Shown: piece by piece, positions 1-7,805 of the stretch
Layout: each line of letters opens with the position of its first letter
Numbering within the stretch: position 1 is the first letter of the stretch
Origin: CAZCZZ01 sp964503335
GTDB taxonomy: Bacteria > Verrucomicrobiota > Kiritimatiellia > CAIVKH01
DNA length: 59,077 nucleotides
Direction of reading: 5' to 3'
Assembly: GCA_964503335.1 (NCBI GenBank)
Contig: CAZCZZ010000019.1
Location: 1 to 59,077 of the forward strand
Program-made: the position numbers and the translations under genes
The notes under the pieces: model-generated
The model's input: the letters and a program-made list of their open reading frames with translations, nothing else
Database searches by the model: none
What the model was told of the DNA's origin: nothing

Positions 1-431
1 GCCGCCTCGACCAGCATCGCGCGCGCGGTCGCGCCGGCCTGGCGCAACTGCATCCACGACGTGGCGACGCTCATCGATCCGCCGGTGAACTGCATCGGCA
101 CGAACGCGTGGTGATAGGCGGGTGTGACGGGGGAATGTTCGGAGCGCACCTGGGACCAGTCGCAATCCAGCTCCTCCGCCGCGATCATCGCGAGCGACGT
201 GAGCACGCCCTGGCCGAACTCGAGATTCTTCACGAGCACGGTGACGATGCCATCCGGCGCGATCCGGAGGAATGCGTTCGGGACGAAGGGGCCGACCGGC
301 GTGAGCGCCTCAGCCGCGGCCTTGACGCCGCGGGGAAGGTAGAAGCCGAGGATGAGAGCACCCGAAGCGATCGACGTGCTCTTGAGGAAGGTGCGGCGGG
401 AGAGTTTCGAGTCGTTGAGGAGAGGCGACAT
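1..431 (-). CDS. Molybdopterin-binding subunit of aldehyde/isoquinoline-type dehydrogenase (IorB-like), 5' part only
   Basis: N-terminal part of a large molybdenum hydroxylase subunit; the rest lies beyond the left window edge. I read it from ATG at 431. Residues 10-30 form a twin-arginine leader (SRRTFLKSTSIASGALIL), so the folded holoenzyme is probably exported by the Tat system. The following stretch (LRIAPDGIVTVLVKNLEFGQGVLTSLAMIAAEEL) is typical of IorB/xanthine dehydrogenase family proteins, where this region precedes the Moco-binding domains. The start codon sits 1 base after the stop of the 2Fe-2S subunit, so the two are almost certainly co-translated. Electrons would pass from the Moco centre to the 2Fe-2S partner. 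The substrate cannot be told from this fragment; aldehydes or N-heterocycles are usual for the family. Confidence 0.88.
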   Translation of the reverse strand, partial: MSPLLNDSKLSRRTFLKSTSIASGALILGFYLPRGVKAAAEALTPVGPFVPNAFLRIAPDGIVTVLVKNLEFGQGVLTSLAMIAAEELDCDWSQVRSEHSPVTPAYHHAFVPMQFTGGSMSVATSWMQLRQAGATARAMLVEA

Positions 432-432
432 G

Positions 433-903
433 TTATGCACCCTCCACGGTCGGCGCGCCCGCGCAGCGGTGGATGGCGGAGCGGATGCGATTGTAAGCGC
501 CGCAGCGACAGATATTGCCGGTCATCGCCGCGCTGATTTCGGTGTCGGAAGGGTTGGGCGTCGTTTTGAGCAGTGCCGCCGCGGACATGATCTGTCCCGA
601 CTGGCAGTATCCGCATTGAGGCACATCCTCGGCCACCCACGCTTCTTGGATCTTGCGACCGAGATCGGATTGTCCGATGCCCTCAATCGTCGTGATCTCG
701 CGTCCGGCCAACCCCGCCACCGGCATCGTGCAGGAGCGCACGGCTTGTCCGTCGATATGGACCGTGCACGCCCCGCAAAGCCCCGCGCCACAGCCATACT
801 TCGTCCCGGTCTTGGCCAAATCCTCCCGCAGCACCCAAAGCAGCGGAGTATCCACAGGCCCATCGAATCGAACAGTCTCCCCATTCACCTTGAACTCAAT
901 CAT
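433..903 (-). CDS. 2Fe-2S subunit of molybdenum hydroxylase (IorA/CoxS-like)
   Basis: Small electron-transfer subunit of about 156 residues. The N-terminal plant-ferredoxin-type domain has the cluster motif YGCGAGLCGACTVH with a fourth Cys in VRSCTMP. The C-terminal helical domain has the second 2Fe-2S cluster (CGYCQSGQ and GNICRCGAYNRI). This two-cluster layout is diagnostic for IorA/CoxS/xanthine dehydrogenase small subunits. I chose ATG at 903 because GGGAGGAG lies about 6-8 bases upstream and the protein then begins MIEFKVNGETV as in the family; a longer frame to 1020 runs into repeat DNA. It is the first gene of the operon with the Tat-exported IorB-like subunit and has no leader of its own, so it is probably co-exported as a passenger. 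Confidence 0.93.
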   Translation of the reverse strand: MIEFKVNGETVRFDGPVDTPLLWVLREDLAKTGTKYGCGAGLCGACTVHIDGQAVRSCTMPVAGLAGREITTIEGIGQSDLGRKIQEAWVAEDVPQCGYCQSGQIMSAAALLKTTPNPSDTEISAAMTGNICRCGAYNRIRSAIHRCAGAPTVEGA

Positions 904-976
904 ACAAGGCTCCTCCCGTTGGTGCTGAAAACTATCCGCCGTGAAATCAAATCGCGCAAGACCCGGATTTCGTGAC

Positions 977-1058
977 CGCGAATTAACGCGAATTTGCGCT
1001 AATTTCGGAGGGGTTGGCACGCGTCTGAATTCAGATCATCCATTCGCGTCAATTCGCG
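977..1058. repeat. Inverted pair of a dispersed-repeat-like sequence
   Basis: CGCGAATTAACGCGAATT at 977-994 and CATTCGCGTCAATTCGCG at 1041-1058 are inverted copies matching at 16 of 18 positions. They lie in the 566-base gap (904-1469) between the divergent iorA-like and moaA genes. Open frames through here have no recognisable protein. The rest of the gap holds the TTCCGTG-type repeat at 1385-1430 and must also carry both divergent promoters, which I cannot place with confidence. Confidence 0.6.
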
Positions 1059-1384
1059 AAAATTTGCGGTTCAATATTCCTTCGACCAACGGTCGACGCA
1101 TCGGACGGATCAATTCGGACCTAAGGAAATCAGGAGCGGCGACACGTGCAACTCCCGCTTACGGCTCCTCTTCGGTGTCGAAAACAGCTGGCAAGGAGCA
1201 GAAAGGAGCCACTTTTCAGCGCAACACGTTGGTGCCAAGATCAAGTCGTGGTCCGCCCATTGAAGCCTTTAGTGAGGTGCTATCAGAGGTTTAATTTCGG
1301 TTTCTCTGACTTCCGAACATCCTCTTTATCCGTGACCGTTCGACAGGCTCACGGCGAGGCCTCCGTGGGCAAACAATCTTCTCT

Positions 1385-1430
1385 GTCGTCGCCGCTTTCC
1401 GTGTATTCCGTGTGTTCCGTGGGCAGATTC
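1385..1430. repeat. Short-period TTCCGTG-type repeat
   Basis: The segment contains three closely spaced copies of a TTCCGTG core (CGCTTTCCGTGTATTCCGTG followed by TGTTCCGTGGG) about 10 bases apart. Just upstream (1331-1366) is a separate sequence with CCGTTCGACAGGCTCACGGC. Both resemble low-information dispersed intergenic repeats rather than genes. This DNA directly precedes moaA and no clear Shine-Dalgarno sequence is visible before its ATG. Confidence 0.45.
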
Positions 1431-1469
1431 GGACTCGGAATCGGTGTCTCTCTGTGGTAACGTTTAAGC

Positions 1470-2450
1470 ATGTCCTTGGATCGATACGGCCGACGCATTC
1501 ACTACCTGCGGATTTCGCTCACGGATCAGTGCAATTTGCGGTGTGTGTATTGCATGCCGGAGTCCATGACGTTTCGGCCGGCGGCGGAGTTGATGCAGGA
1601 TGCGGAGATCCTGCGGTTGGTGGGGATTTTTTCGGGACTCGGCTTCAACAAGTTCCGGCTGACGGGCGGCGAGCCGACGATTCGCAGCGGGTTTCTTGAT
1701 CTCGTGCGCAGTATGAGTGCGGTGACGGGTGTCAGCGAAATTGCGATCACCACGAATGGCATCCTTCTCAAGCATCTGGCCCAGCCGCTCGTCGAGGCGA
1801 GGGTGAAGCGGGTGAATGTCAGCCTCGATACGTTGAATGCGGAGCGATTCAAGACGCTGACGCGGTGGGGGCGGCTGGAGGACGTGCTGTCCGGCATCGA
1901 AAAAGCGGAAGCGGCCGGGATGCGCATCAAGATCAACGCGGTCGTGGTGCGCGGGGTGAACGATACGGCGGATGCGATCGAGCTGGCGCGACAGACCATG
2001 GAACGCGACTGGCAGGTGCGGTTCCTTGAACTCATGCCGCTCGGCAGCATCTCGGATTTCCAGAACACCCACGTCGTGACCGAGGACGAATTGCTCAAGA
2101 CCATCGGCGCCGCGCTGGGTCCGCCCGTCCTGCAGGACAACGGACTCCTCGACGGCGAGGCGCGCATCTACAAGCTGCCGGGCTCCAAGGGAACGCTTGG
2201 ATTCATCAGCGCCGTCAGCAAACCCTTCTGCGCCGGCTGCAACCGTGTACGCCTCACGGCCGACGGCAAGCTGCGTCTCTGCCTGCTGCGCGAACGCGAA
2301 GTCGATCTCCTGAAGCCATTGCGCGAAGGCGCGAGCGACACCGAACTAAGCACCTACATCGAACGCGCGATCTGGGTCAAACCCTGGGGGCACGGACTGG
2401 CACAGAAGGTTGTGCCGATGAATCGGGTGATGTCGGAAATCGGGGGCTAG
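1470..2450 (+). CDS. moaA: GTP 3',8-cyclase (molybdenum cofactor biosynthesis protein A)
   Basis: Radical SAM enzyme that, with MoaC, converts GTP to cyclic pyranopterin monophosphate, the first step of molybdopterin synthesis. The N-terminal 4Fe-4S/SAM motif is CNLRCVYC (residues 22-29). A TGGEPT motif follows near residue 65. The C-terminal second cluster has FCAGCNRVRLTADGKLRLCL, the CX2C-X13-C pattern of MoaA. The protein ends in Gly-Gly, the conserved MoaA tail needed for activity in the family. Length (326 residues) is normal. It is divergent from the IorA/IorB-like molybdenum hydroxylase genes, so cofactor supply and a cofactor user are neighbours. The ATG at 1470 has only a weak ribosome site. 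Confidence 0.96.
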   Translation: MSLDRYGRRIHYLRISLTDQCNLRCVYCMPESMTFRPAAELMQDAEILRLVGIFSGLGFNKFRLTGGEPTIRSGFLDLVRSMSAVTGVSEIAITTNGILLKHLAQPLVEARVKRVNVSLDTLNAERFKTLTRWGRLEDVLSGIEKAEAAGMRIKINAVVVRGVNDTADAIELARQTMERDWQVRFLELMPLGSISDFQNTHVVTEDELLKTIGAALGPPVLQDNGLLDGEARIYKLPGSKGTLGFISAVSKPFCAGCNRVRLTADGKLRLCLLREREVDLLKPLREGASDTELSTYIERAIWVKPWGHGLAQKVVPMNRVMSEIGG

Positions 2451-2540
2451 CTAACCCGTGAGACTCGAGGATTTTACCGCGGAGTTCGCAGAGAGCGCGG
2501 AGAAGGGACCAGGGTTTCAACTTCCAGATCCGGAGGGTTG

Positions 2541-2706
2541 GCCACAAAGAGGCGCAAAGGGAAGTCCCCCTATAGCCCGGCAGATTTTCACAGGAAGGTC
2601 GCGAAGGGCGTGAAGTGGGCTTCGTTGCCTTCGCGCCCTTCCTGTAAAGAATCCTGCGTTTCGCTGCCCCCGGGCCATAGGGGCTCCTACTTTGCGCTTC
2701 TTTGCG
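2541..2706. repeat. Long imperfect palindrome (MITE-like hairpin)
   Basis: The 393-base gap 2451-2843 contains a large imperfect inverted repeat. The outer arms are GCCACAAAGAGGCGCAAAG (from 2541) and CTTTGCGCTTCTTTGCGGC (ending 2707). Further in, CCCCTATAGCCCGG pairs with CCGGGCCATAGGGG. The inner arms pair AGGAAGGTCGCGAAGG (2592-2607) with CCTTCGCGCCCTTCCT (2628-2643). The loop is only a few bases near 2616-2619. An Asp-free, Arg/Ser-rich frame through it is not a gene. The DNA just before it (2475-2515, CGCGGAGTTCGCAGAGAGCG) is another short-period repeat. Confidence 0.65.
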
Positions 2707-2743
2707 GCAAGAAAGTCGGAAAGAGGCTCTAACCCCACCCGAA

Positions 2744-2757
2744 TTAAAACGCTTAAC
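2744..2757. promoter_or_regulatory. LacI-type operator-like site upstream of the GH31 gene
   Basis: TTAAAACGCTTAAC, an imperfect palindrome around a central CG, lies 87 bases before the GH31 ATG. It resembles LacI/GalR-family operators and the sites at 7694, 24341 and 25612. Assignment to the repressor at 24440 is inference. Confidence 0.5.
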
Positions 2758-2843
2758 TGATCTTTCGGTAAGCGGTATGTAAGGAAGCTCCATCAGTGGG
2801 GAATGGGCCTGCTTCAGGGTGTGGGCCGAAAGAAAGAGTTTCT

Positions 2844-5800
2844 ATGCGCAATTCAATGAATCGGTCCGCGTTTTCACCCCTTGCCGTCCTCGCCCTTCTC
2901 GGCGTTCTTGCGGTCCCCGTCCAAGCGGCTGTCGTCCAGGTCGGCAATGTGACCGGGGTGACGGTGACGACGAATGCGGCGGGGAATATCACGGCTTCGT
3001 TTGCGCTCAGCACCGGCGGGTCCGTCGAAGTGTCGCCTTTTGCCCCGGACGTCGTGCGCGTCAATTTCCACTGGGTTGGACCCTTCGACACCGCGCAGCC
3101 GATGATTGCGAAGCCGTTCACGAATTGGGCGAACGCGAACGCGGTGCTCACGGACCAGGGTTCGAAGTATCTCCTCCAGACCACGCAGCTCGATGTCGAG
3201 ATCGAGAAGACGCCGATGAAGATCCATTTCAAGGACAAGTCCGGCTACTACCTCCTGCAGGACGACAAGACGGAGTTCGACTCCGCGTACAACTATACCG
3301 GCCAGCGCGGGACAAGCTCATCGAAGCTCAAGACCCAGAAGGTCATGCCGATCGGGCAGGCGTATTTCGGGTTGGGCGAGTATGGCGGACCGATGAACCG
3401 TCGCGGCCGCGAGATCGATTGCTGGAACAGCGGCACCTACAACTGGGGCGAATTCCAGAACCCCACGTACCTCAACATTCCCTTCTTCTACGGTGTCCAG
3501 CCGGCAGGCGGCGGCAACCCGGCGTTCGTGTACGGCGTCTTCTTCAACAACCCGTGCCGTCCGCTCTTCAAGTTCAACCAGTCGTCCGACACACGCTACT
3601 CCTTTGAAGCGGGCGACGGTCGCATGGACTACTTCTTCATAGGCGGTGGCGCGAGCCACACGATGAAGCAGGTCATCGACCGCTACTCCGAGCTGACGGG
3701 CCGTCCGACCTTCCTCCCGAAGTGGGGCCTCGGCCATCACCTCTCGCGCTTCAGCTACGACAACCAGGCGTGGGTGGAATACATCGCCAACCAGGCGACC
3801 GTGGACGACATCCCGCTGGACGCCGTGTACCTCGACATCGATTACATGGATGCGGACGCGGATGGCGACTTCGCCGACGGCCAGCTGCGCCAGCTCACGA
3901 TCAACTCCAAGTTCCCGAATCCCTCGGGGATGATGACGTACTGCAACACCCGCGGCGTGAAGGTGATTCCGCTCATCGAGCCGTGGCTGGAACCGGGCGA
4001 CCCCAATCACTACAACGACGCGAACAGCGGGCTTCATTTTATCAAAGACAACAGCGGCGCCACGGTCACGCGCAACATCTACGTCGGCGCGGTCTCGTGG
4101 TTCGACTACAGCAGCACGCCGATGAACCTGTTCTGGCAGACCCGCATCGTGAACTGGTTCAACACGCTGCCCTTCTCGGGCATCTGGAACGACCTGACGG
4201 AACCCGAGGGCGGCGATTCCATCCCGCACAACGCGTTGCTCTGGGTCGACGGGCAGTTCGGCACGTCCAACACGGATTCACGCCGCTACTGGTCGAACGA
4301 GCGCAACTACTTCGGCCTGCGCTGCGCGCGGCAGAGCTACAACGCGATGCTCGCCAAGGATTCCAACAAGCGTCCGTTCGTCCTGAGCCGCTCGGGCAAC
4401 GCGGGCCTTCAGCGCTTCGGCGTGAGCTGGAGCGGTGACACGCGCGCCAACTGGTTCTACCAGCGCGCGACGATCCGCTTCGGCATGGGCGCAATGATCG
4501 CGGGCGCGGCGTGGTACGGCAACGACGTTGGCGGCTTCGCCGGCACGGCCTCGGCCGAGTTGATGGTGCGATCCACCGAATACAACTGCCTGACCCCGTT
4601 CTTCCGGAATCACGCCGACAAGGCCGCGGCGGATCGCGAGCCGTGGCGTTTCAGCGAGCCCTACAAGAGCCAGCAGCGCGACCTGATCAAGATGCGCTAC
4701 CGCCTGATGCCGTACCTCTACACGCTCGCGTATGAGTCCACGCAGACCGGCGAGCCGATGAACGTGCCGCCGGTGTTCGACTACTTTGCGGACTCGAACA
4801 CGCACGGCGAGCAGAGCGACTACAACTTCCTCGTCGGCGACTACATCCTCGCCGCGCCGGTCTACAACGAAGGCGCATCCACGCGGTCGGTCTATCTGCC
4901 TTACGCGCAGGATGTGGACTGGTACTACTGGCCCTCCGCAGCACCGAATACGCAGCCTTCGGGCGACAAGTATGGCGGCGGCCAGACGGTCACCGTCAGC
5001 GCGCCGCTCGGCAAGATGCCGATGTTCGTGCGCTCCGGCGCGATCATCCCGATGGGCCCGTCCATGCAGTACGCCAACCAGACGCAGGCGAACTGGATGG
5101 ACATCAACTGCTGGCCGAAGGGAACGAGCGAATTCACGCTGCATGAAGACGACGGCGAGACGTTTGATTACCAGAGCGGCGAGTATTCGCGCCGCCGCAT
5201 GACGAGCCTGCGCACGCCCGAGACCTGGTACTTCACGATCGAGGCCAAGCAGGGCACGTACAACACGGGTGCGCGCGACTTCTATGTGTACTGCTTCAAC
5301 CCCGGCACAAACAGCATCCAGGGCGTGACCTTGAACGGGTCCGCGCTGCCGCAGCTCGCTGACTTCAACGCCGGCCCGCAGGGCTGGCGCTTCACGGCGG
5401 AAGGCCGTATCGGCATCAAGCTGCCCGACACCGGCGCACAGGCCGCATTGCAGGTGAACTTTGCCGCGGTGAACGGCAAGGTGCAGTTGACGGCGGCCAC
5501 GAACTCCGTGGCGGAGAATGCGGGCAGCGTCCGCGTGTACGTGAGCCGGACCGGTTCCGCGACGGGAACGGTTAGCGTGTTCTACAGCACAGCTGGCAAC
5601 TCAGCGACGTCGGGAACCGACTTCGGACCCGTGAACGGCACGCTGAACTGGGGCGTGGGCGATACTTCGAACAAGTTCTTCGACGTGGCGATCACGAACG
5701 ACCTGTCGTTCGAGGGCAACGAGCAGTTCTTCGCGCTGATCGACAGCCCGAACGGCGCGGATCTTGGCACGCCGTCGCAGGCGACCGTGACCATTGTTGA

Positions 5801-7103
5801 GGACGAGCCGCTTCCGCCGGATCTTCTCGTGACCAATCCGGCCACGTCGATCGTGGTCAACGAGGCGACGTCGAACTACACGGTTCAAGGTGTGGCGAAT
5901 GCCTACAACTGGGTGGGCCTGACGTGGAGCAACAGCAACACGGGTGCGACGGGCACGGCGCCGATCGGCTTCGCGTGGAACATTCCGGGCGTGGGACTCG
6001 GAATCGGAACGAACCTGATCACGGTGACGGCGACAAACGTTGGCGGAACCACGGGCTCGGACGTCGGATCGAACGCGGTGTACAGCGATGGCTGGGATCT
6101 GGCCGACAATGGCGGAACCGGGCTCGGCGCGTGGCAGCTCTACACGAGCTCGCCGAACGTGAGCCAGAACGGACGCTTCATGGCGACGGCTGCCGCGGTG
6201 AACATCGGCACACCGGCATGGGGCCTCTATGCGAACAACGGCAATCTGTCGGAAGCGAAACGCCACCTGCTGAGTCCGTTCGTGGTGGGCCAGACGTTGT
6301 CCGTCAGCATGGACAATGGCTTCATCAATCCCGGAAGCGGCGTCGGCGTGGCGATGCAGAACGCATCCGGCACGACGTTGTGGGAGTTCTTCTTCAACGG
6401 TGGCGACATGTTCTACAGCATCAGCGGTGGAACCACGGATGTCGGCTGGACGAGCGGTGGTATCGACGTGGACTTCGCGTTGACCAGTCCGACAACCTAT
6501 CGCGCGCTGATCACGCCGTTCGGAGGCCCGACGCGGACAAACACCGGCAACCTGATTACCGCCTCGGATAGCACAGTCACCGTCTTCCGCGCATGGAACT
6601 TCAACGCTGGCTCTGGATCTGACTATGACTTCTTCTTCAACACGATTGAGCTTTCCGGCGGCGGCTCGGGGCCTTCGACCAGTGCGGTCGTACAGATCGT
6701 GCGCGAAGGCACCAACAGCCAGATCCCGCAGGAGTGGCGAAACCTCTACGGCTTGTCCGGTCCGAACTCCGGCGACGACGAAGACGCGGACGGCGATGGG
6801 AACAGCAACCTGCAGGAATACTGGTCGGATTCGAACCCGACCAACTCGGGATCGTTCTTCGGCGAGATCGCGCTCGCGTCGTCGAATCTGGTGCCCGGCG
6901 CCGCCTTCCAGGTTGAAGTGTCCGCGCCGACGACGAACAGCCGCTCGTACTCCATTTCGTACAGCAGCAATCTTCTCGAAGGCATCTGGTGGCCGTATAG
7001 CAGCAACCAGGCCGGGCGCGCCGACGGTGGCTCGCTGATGTTCACGATCACGAACCAGATCCCGACGCCGGCCCACTTCCGCTCGCGCGTGTTCATCCCT
7101 TGA
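2844..7103 (+). CDS. Secreted multidomain GH31 alpha-glucosidase-like enzyme
   Basis: About 1419 residues. A signal peptide (residues 1-31, ending VPVQA) is followed by the GH31 N-terminal beta domain and a TIM barrel. The nucleophile motif is GIWNDLTEPEGG (Asp450 predicted) and the acid/base is in SWSGDTRANW (Asp532 predicted). GH31 enzymes act on alpha-linked glucosides or xylosides. After the catalytic part come a Calx-beta domain (about 5480-5800), an Ig-like segment ending TNLITVTATN, a domain with NGGTGLGAWQL (6080-6660) also found in the PEP-CTERM protein at 57548, and a C-terminal Asp-rich segment (DDEDADGDGNSNLQEY) plus a short beta domain. I chose ATG 2844 because the leader then begins MRNSMNRSAF; an in-frame start at 2796 adds non-leader residues. 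A LacI-type operator-like site is upstream. Confidence 0.92.
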   Translation: MRNSMNRSAFSPLAVLALLGVLAVPVQAAVVQVGNVTGVTVTTNAAGNITASFALSTGGSVEVSPFAPDVVRVNFHWVGPFDTAQPMIAKPFTNWANANAVLTDQGSKYLLQTTQLDVEIEKTPMKIHFKDKSGYYLLQDDKTEFDSAYNYTGQRGTSSSKLKTQKVMPIGQAYFGLGEYGGPMNRRGREIDCWNSGTYNWGEFQNPTYLNIPFFYGVQPAGGGNPAFVYGVFFNNPCRPLFKFNQSSDTRYSFEAGDGRMDYFFIGGGASHTMKQVIDRYSELTGRPTFLPKWGLGHHLSRFSYDNQAWVEYIANQATVDDIPLDAVYLDIDYMDADADGDFADGQLRQLTINSKFPNPSGMMTYCNTRGVKVIPLIEPWLEPGDPNHYNDANSGLHFIKDNSGATVTRNIYVGAVSWFDYSSTPMNLFWQTRIVNWFNTLPFSGIWNDLTEPEGGDSIPHNALLWVDGQFGTSNTDSRRYWSNERNYFGLRCARQSYNAMLAKDSNKRPFVLSRSGNAGLQRFGVSWSGDTRANWFYQRATIRFGMGAMIAGAAWYGNDVGGFAGTASAELMVRSTEYNCLTPFFRNHADKAAADREPWRFSEPYKSQQRDLIKMRYRLMPYLYTLAYESTQTGEPMNVPPVFDYFADSNTHGEQSDYNFLVGDYILAAPVYNEGASTRSVYLPYAQDVDWYYWPSAAPNTQPSGDKYGGGQTVTVSAPLGKMPMFVRSGAIIPMGPSMQYANQTQANWMDINCWPKGTSEFTLHEDDGETFDYQSGEYSRRRMTSLRTPETWYFTIEAKQGTYNTGARDFYVYCFNPGTNSIQGVTLNGSALPQLADFNAGPQGWRFTAEGRIGIKLPDTGAQAALQVNFAAVNGKVQLTAATNSVAENAGSVRVYVSRTGSATGTVSVFYSTAGNSATSGTDFGPVNGTLNWGVGDTSNKFFDVAITNDLSFEGNEQFFALIDSPNGADLGTPSQATVTIVEDEPLPPDLLVTNPATSIVVNEATSNYTVQGVANAYNWVGLTWSNSNTGATGTAPIGFAWNIPGVGLGIGTNLITVTATNVGGTTGSDVGSNAVYSDGWDLADNGGTGLGAWQLYTSSPNVSQNGRFMATAAAVNIGTPAWGLYANNGNLSEAKRHLLSPFVVGQTLSVSMDNGFINPGSGVGVAMQNASGTTLWEFFFNGGDMFYSISGGTTDVGWTSGGIDVDFALTSPTTYRALITPFGGPTRTNTGNLITASDSTVTVFRAWNFNAGSGSDYDFFFNTIELSGGGSGPSTSAVVQIVREGTNSQIPQEWRNLYGLSGPNSGDDEDADGDGNSNLQEYWSDSNPTNSGSFFGEIALASSNLVPGAAFQVEVSAPTTNSRSYSISYSSNLLEGIWWPYSSNQAGRADGGSLMFTITNQIPTPAHFRSRVFIP

Positions 7104-7113
7104 TCTACTGTAG

Positions 7114-7132
7114 CCGGGGTCGCCGACCCCGG
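7114..7132. repeat. 19-base palindrome after the GH31 gene
   Basis: CCGGGGTCGCCGACCCCGG is two perfect 9-base arms around one central C, eleven bases after the GH31 stop. It lacks a T-tract, so it may be a dispersed palindromic repeat that also acts as an RNA 3' end. Confidence 0.55.
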
Positions 7133-7143
7133 TTGCAGATACT

Positions 7144-7602
7144 ATGGAAACGGTCATCAGAAATCGCCTGGCGATAGGCATTGGATTCCTCGCGCTGATT
7201 GGTGTCGCCTTCATGTGCCTTCGCGGCAGCAACACGATCATGCCGCTGGACGACGCAACCATCGAGGCGTTCCAGGAAGCGCAGAGCAAGGCGACGCAGC
7301 AATTGCATGAGAGCGAGAAGGACATGTCCCCGGTGGTTGAATCGGCCATAGCCGTGCGCAAAGCCATCAAGGCGGTCGGCCACAATCCAGACAAGACGCT
7401 TCTCTACTGGATGTCCCCGGAATTCCGCGCCGAAGTTGCCGCGGGCAATCCCGCCGAAGTGTCGATGAAGCTCCGGATGACGGCGAATCTGCTGTCCGTC
7501 GCCCTCGGAGACAGCGCGAGTCAGGAAGAATTCGACACCATCCTGTCACACAGCTCGCAGGATCTCCGGATTGCCGCTCAAAAGCGACGCAGCGGCGAGT
7601 AG
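7144..7602 (+). CDS. Membrane-anchored protein of unknown function
   Basis: 152 residues. The N-terminus (residues 9-26, AIGIGFLALIGVAFMCLR) is a single hydrophobic segment that would act as an uncleaved anchor or a leader. The rest is hydrophilic and probably helical, with charged and Gln-rich stretches (IEAFQEAQSKATQQLHESEKD) and no Cys cluster or catalytic motif that I recognise. It begins 40 bases after the GH31 stop, separated by the 19-base palindrome, so it may be read from the same transcript. The stop codon lies in the left arm of a terminator-like hairpin. I do not recognise the family; the reading frame is supported by its clean leader and context. Confidence 0.6.
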   Translation: METVIRNRLAIGIGFLALIGVAFMCLRGSNTIMPLDDATIEAFQEAQSKATQQLHESEKDMSPVVESAIAVRKAIKAVGHNPDKTLLYWMSPEFRAEVAAGNPAEVSMKLRMTANLLSVALGDSASQEEFDTILSHSSQDLRIAAQKRRSGE

Positions 7603-7644
7603 CACAACATGGCCCGTGGAAGGTGCTCTACATGTTGTGGTACT
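7598..7644 (+). terminator. Hairpin overlapping the stop of the 7144 gene
   Basis: AGTAGCACAACATG (7598-7611) and CATGTTGTGGTACT (7631-7644) pair over 13 of 14 positions with a 19-base loop. The TAG stop is inside the left arm. There is no T-run, so intrinsic termination is plausible but not certain. Confidence 0.45.
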
Positions 7645-7693
7645 GCCACCGCTAACCACTACCTGTGTACATCCTGGGCACTCTCGCGATCGG

Positions 7694-7708
7694 ATAAAAC
7701 GTTTTAAT
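7694..7708. promoter_or_regulatory. LacI-type operator-like palindrome upstream of the 7806 gene
   Basis: ATAAAACGTTTTAAT contains the perfect 12-base palindrome TAAAACGTTTTA (7695-7706) with the central CG usual for LacI-family sites. It lies about 100 bases before the ATG of the secreted protein at 7806, in an AT-rich stretch that is likely promoter DNA. Confidence 0.55.
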
Positions 7709-7805
7709 CGTTAATTGTTGATTTGCACGAAGTTGCGTATCGACATGAGTCGGGTTTTTGATACTCTCGTGCGTTGGCACTTGAGCCAACTTAGGGGGAT
7801 ACGTC

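Noticed and set aside
2517..2738. Short frames on both strands in the moaA-GH31 gap
   Set aside because: They lie within the large imperfect palindrome and simply read through repeat DNA.
5601..7394. 597-codon open frame on the minus strand
   Set aside because: It is the antisense of the GH31 gene, Arg/Val/Ala-rich with no domain, as expected of an antisense frame in GC-rich DNA.
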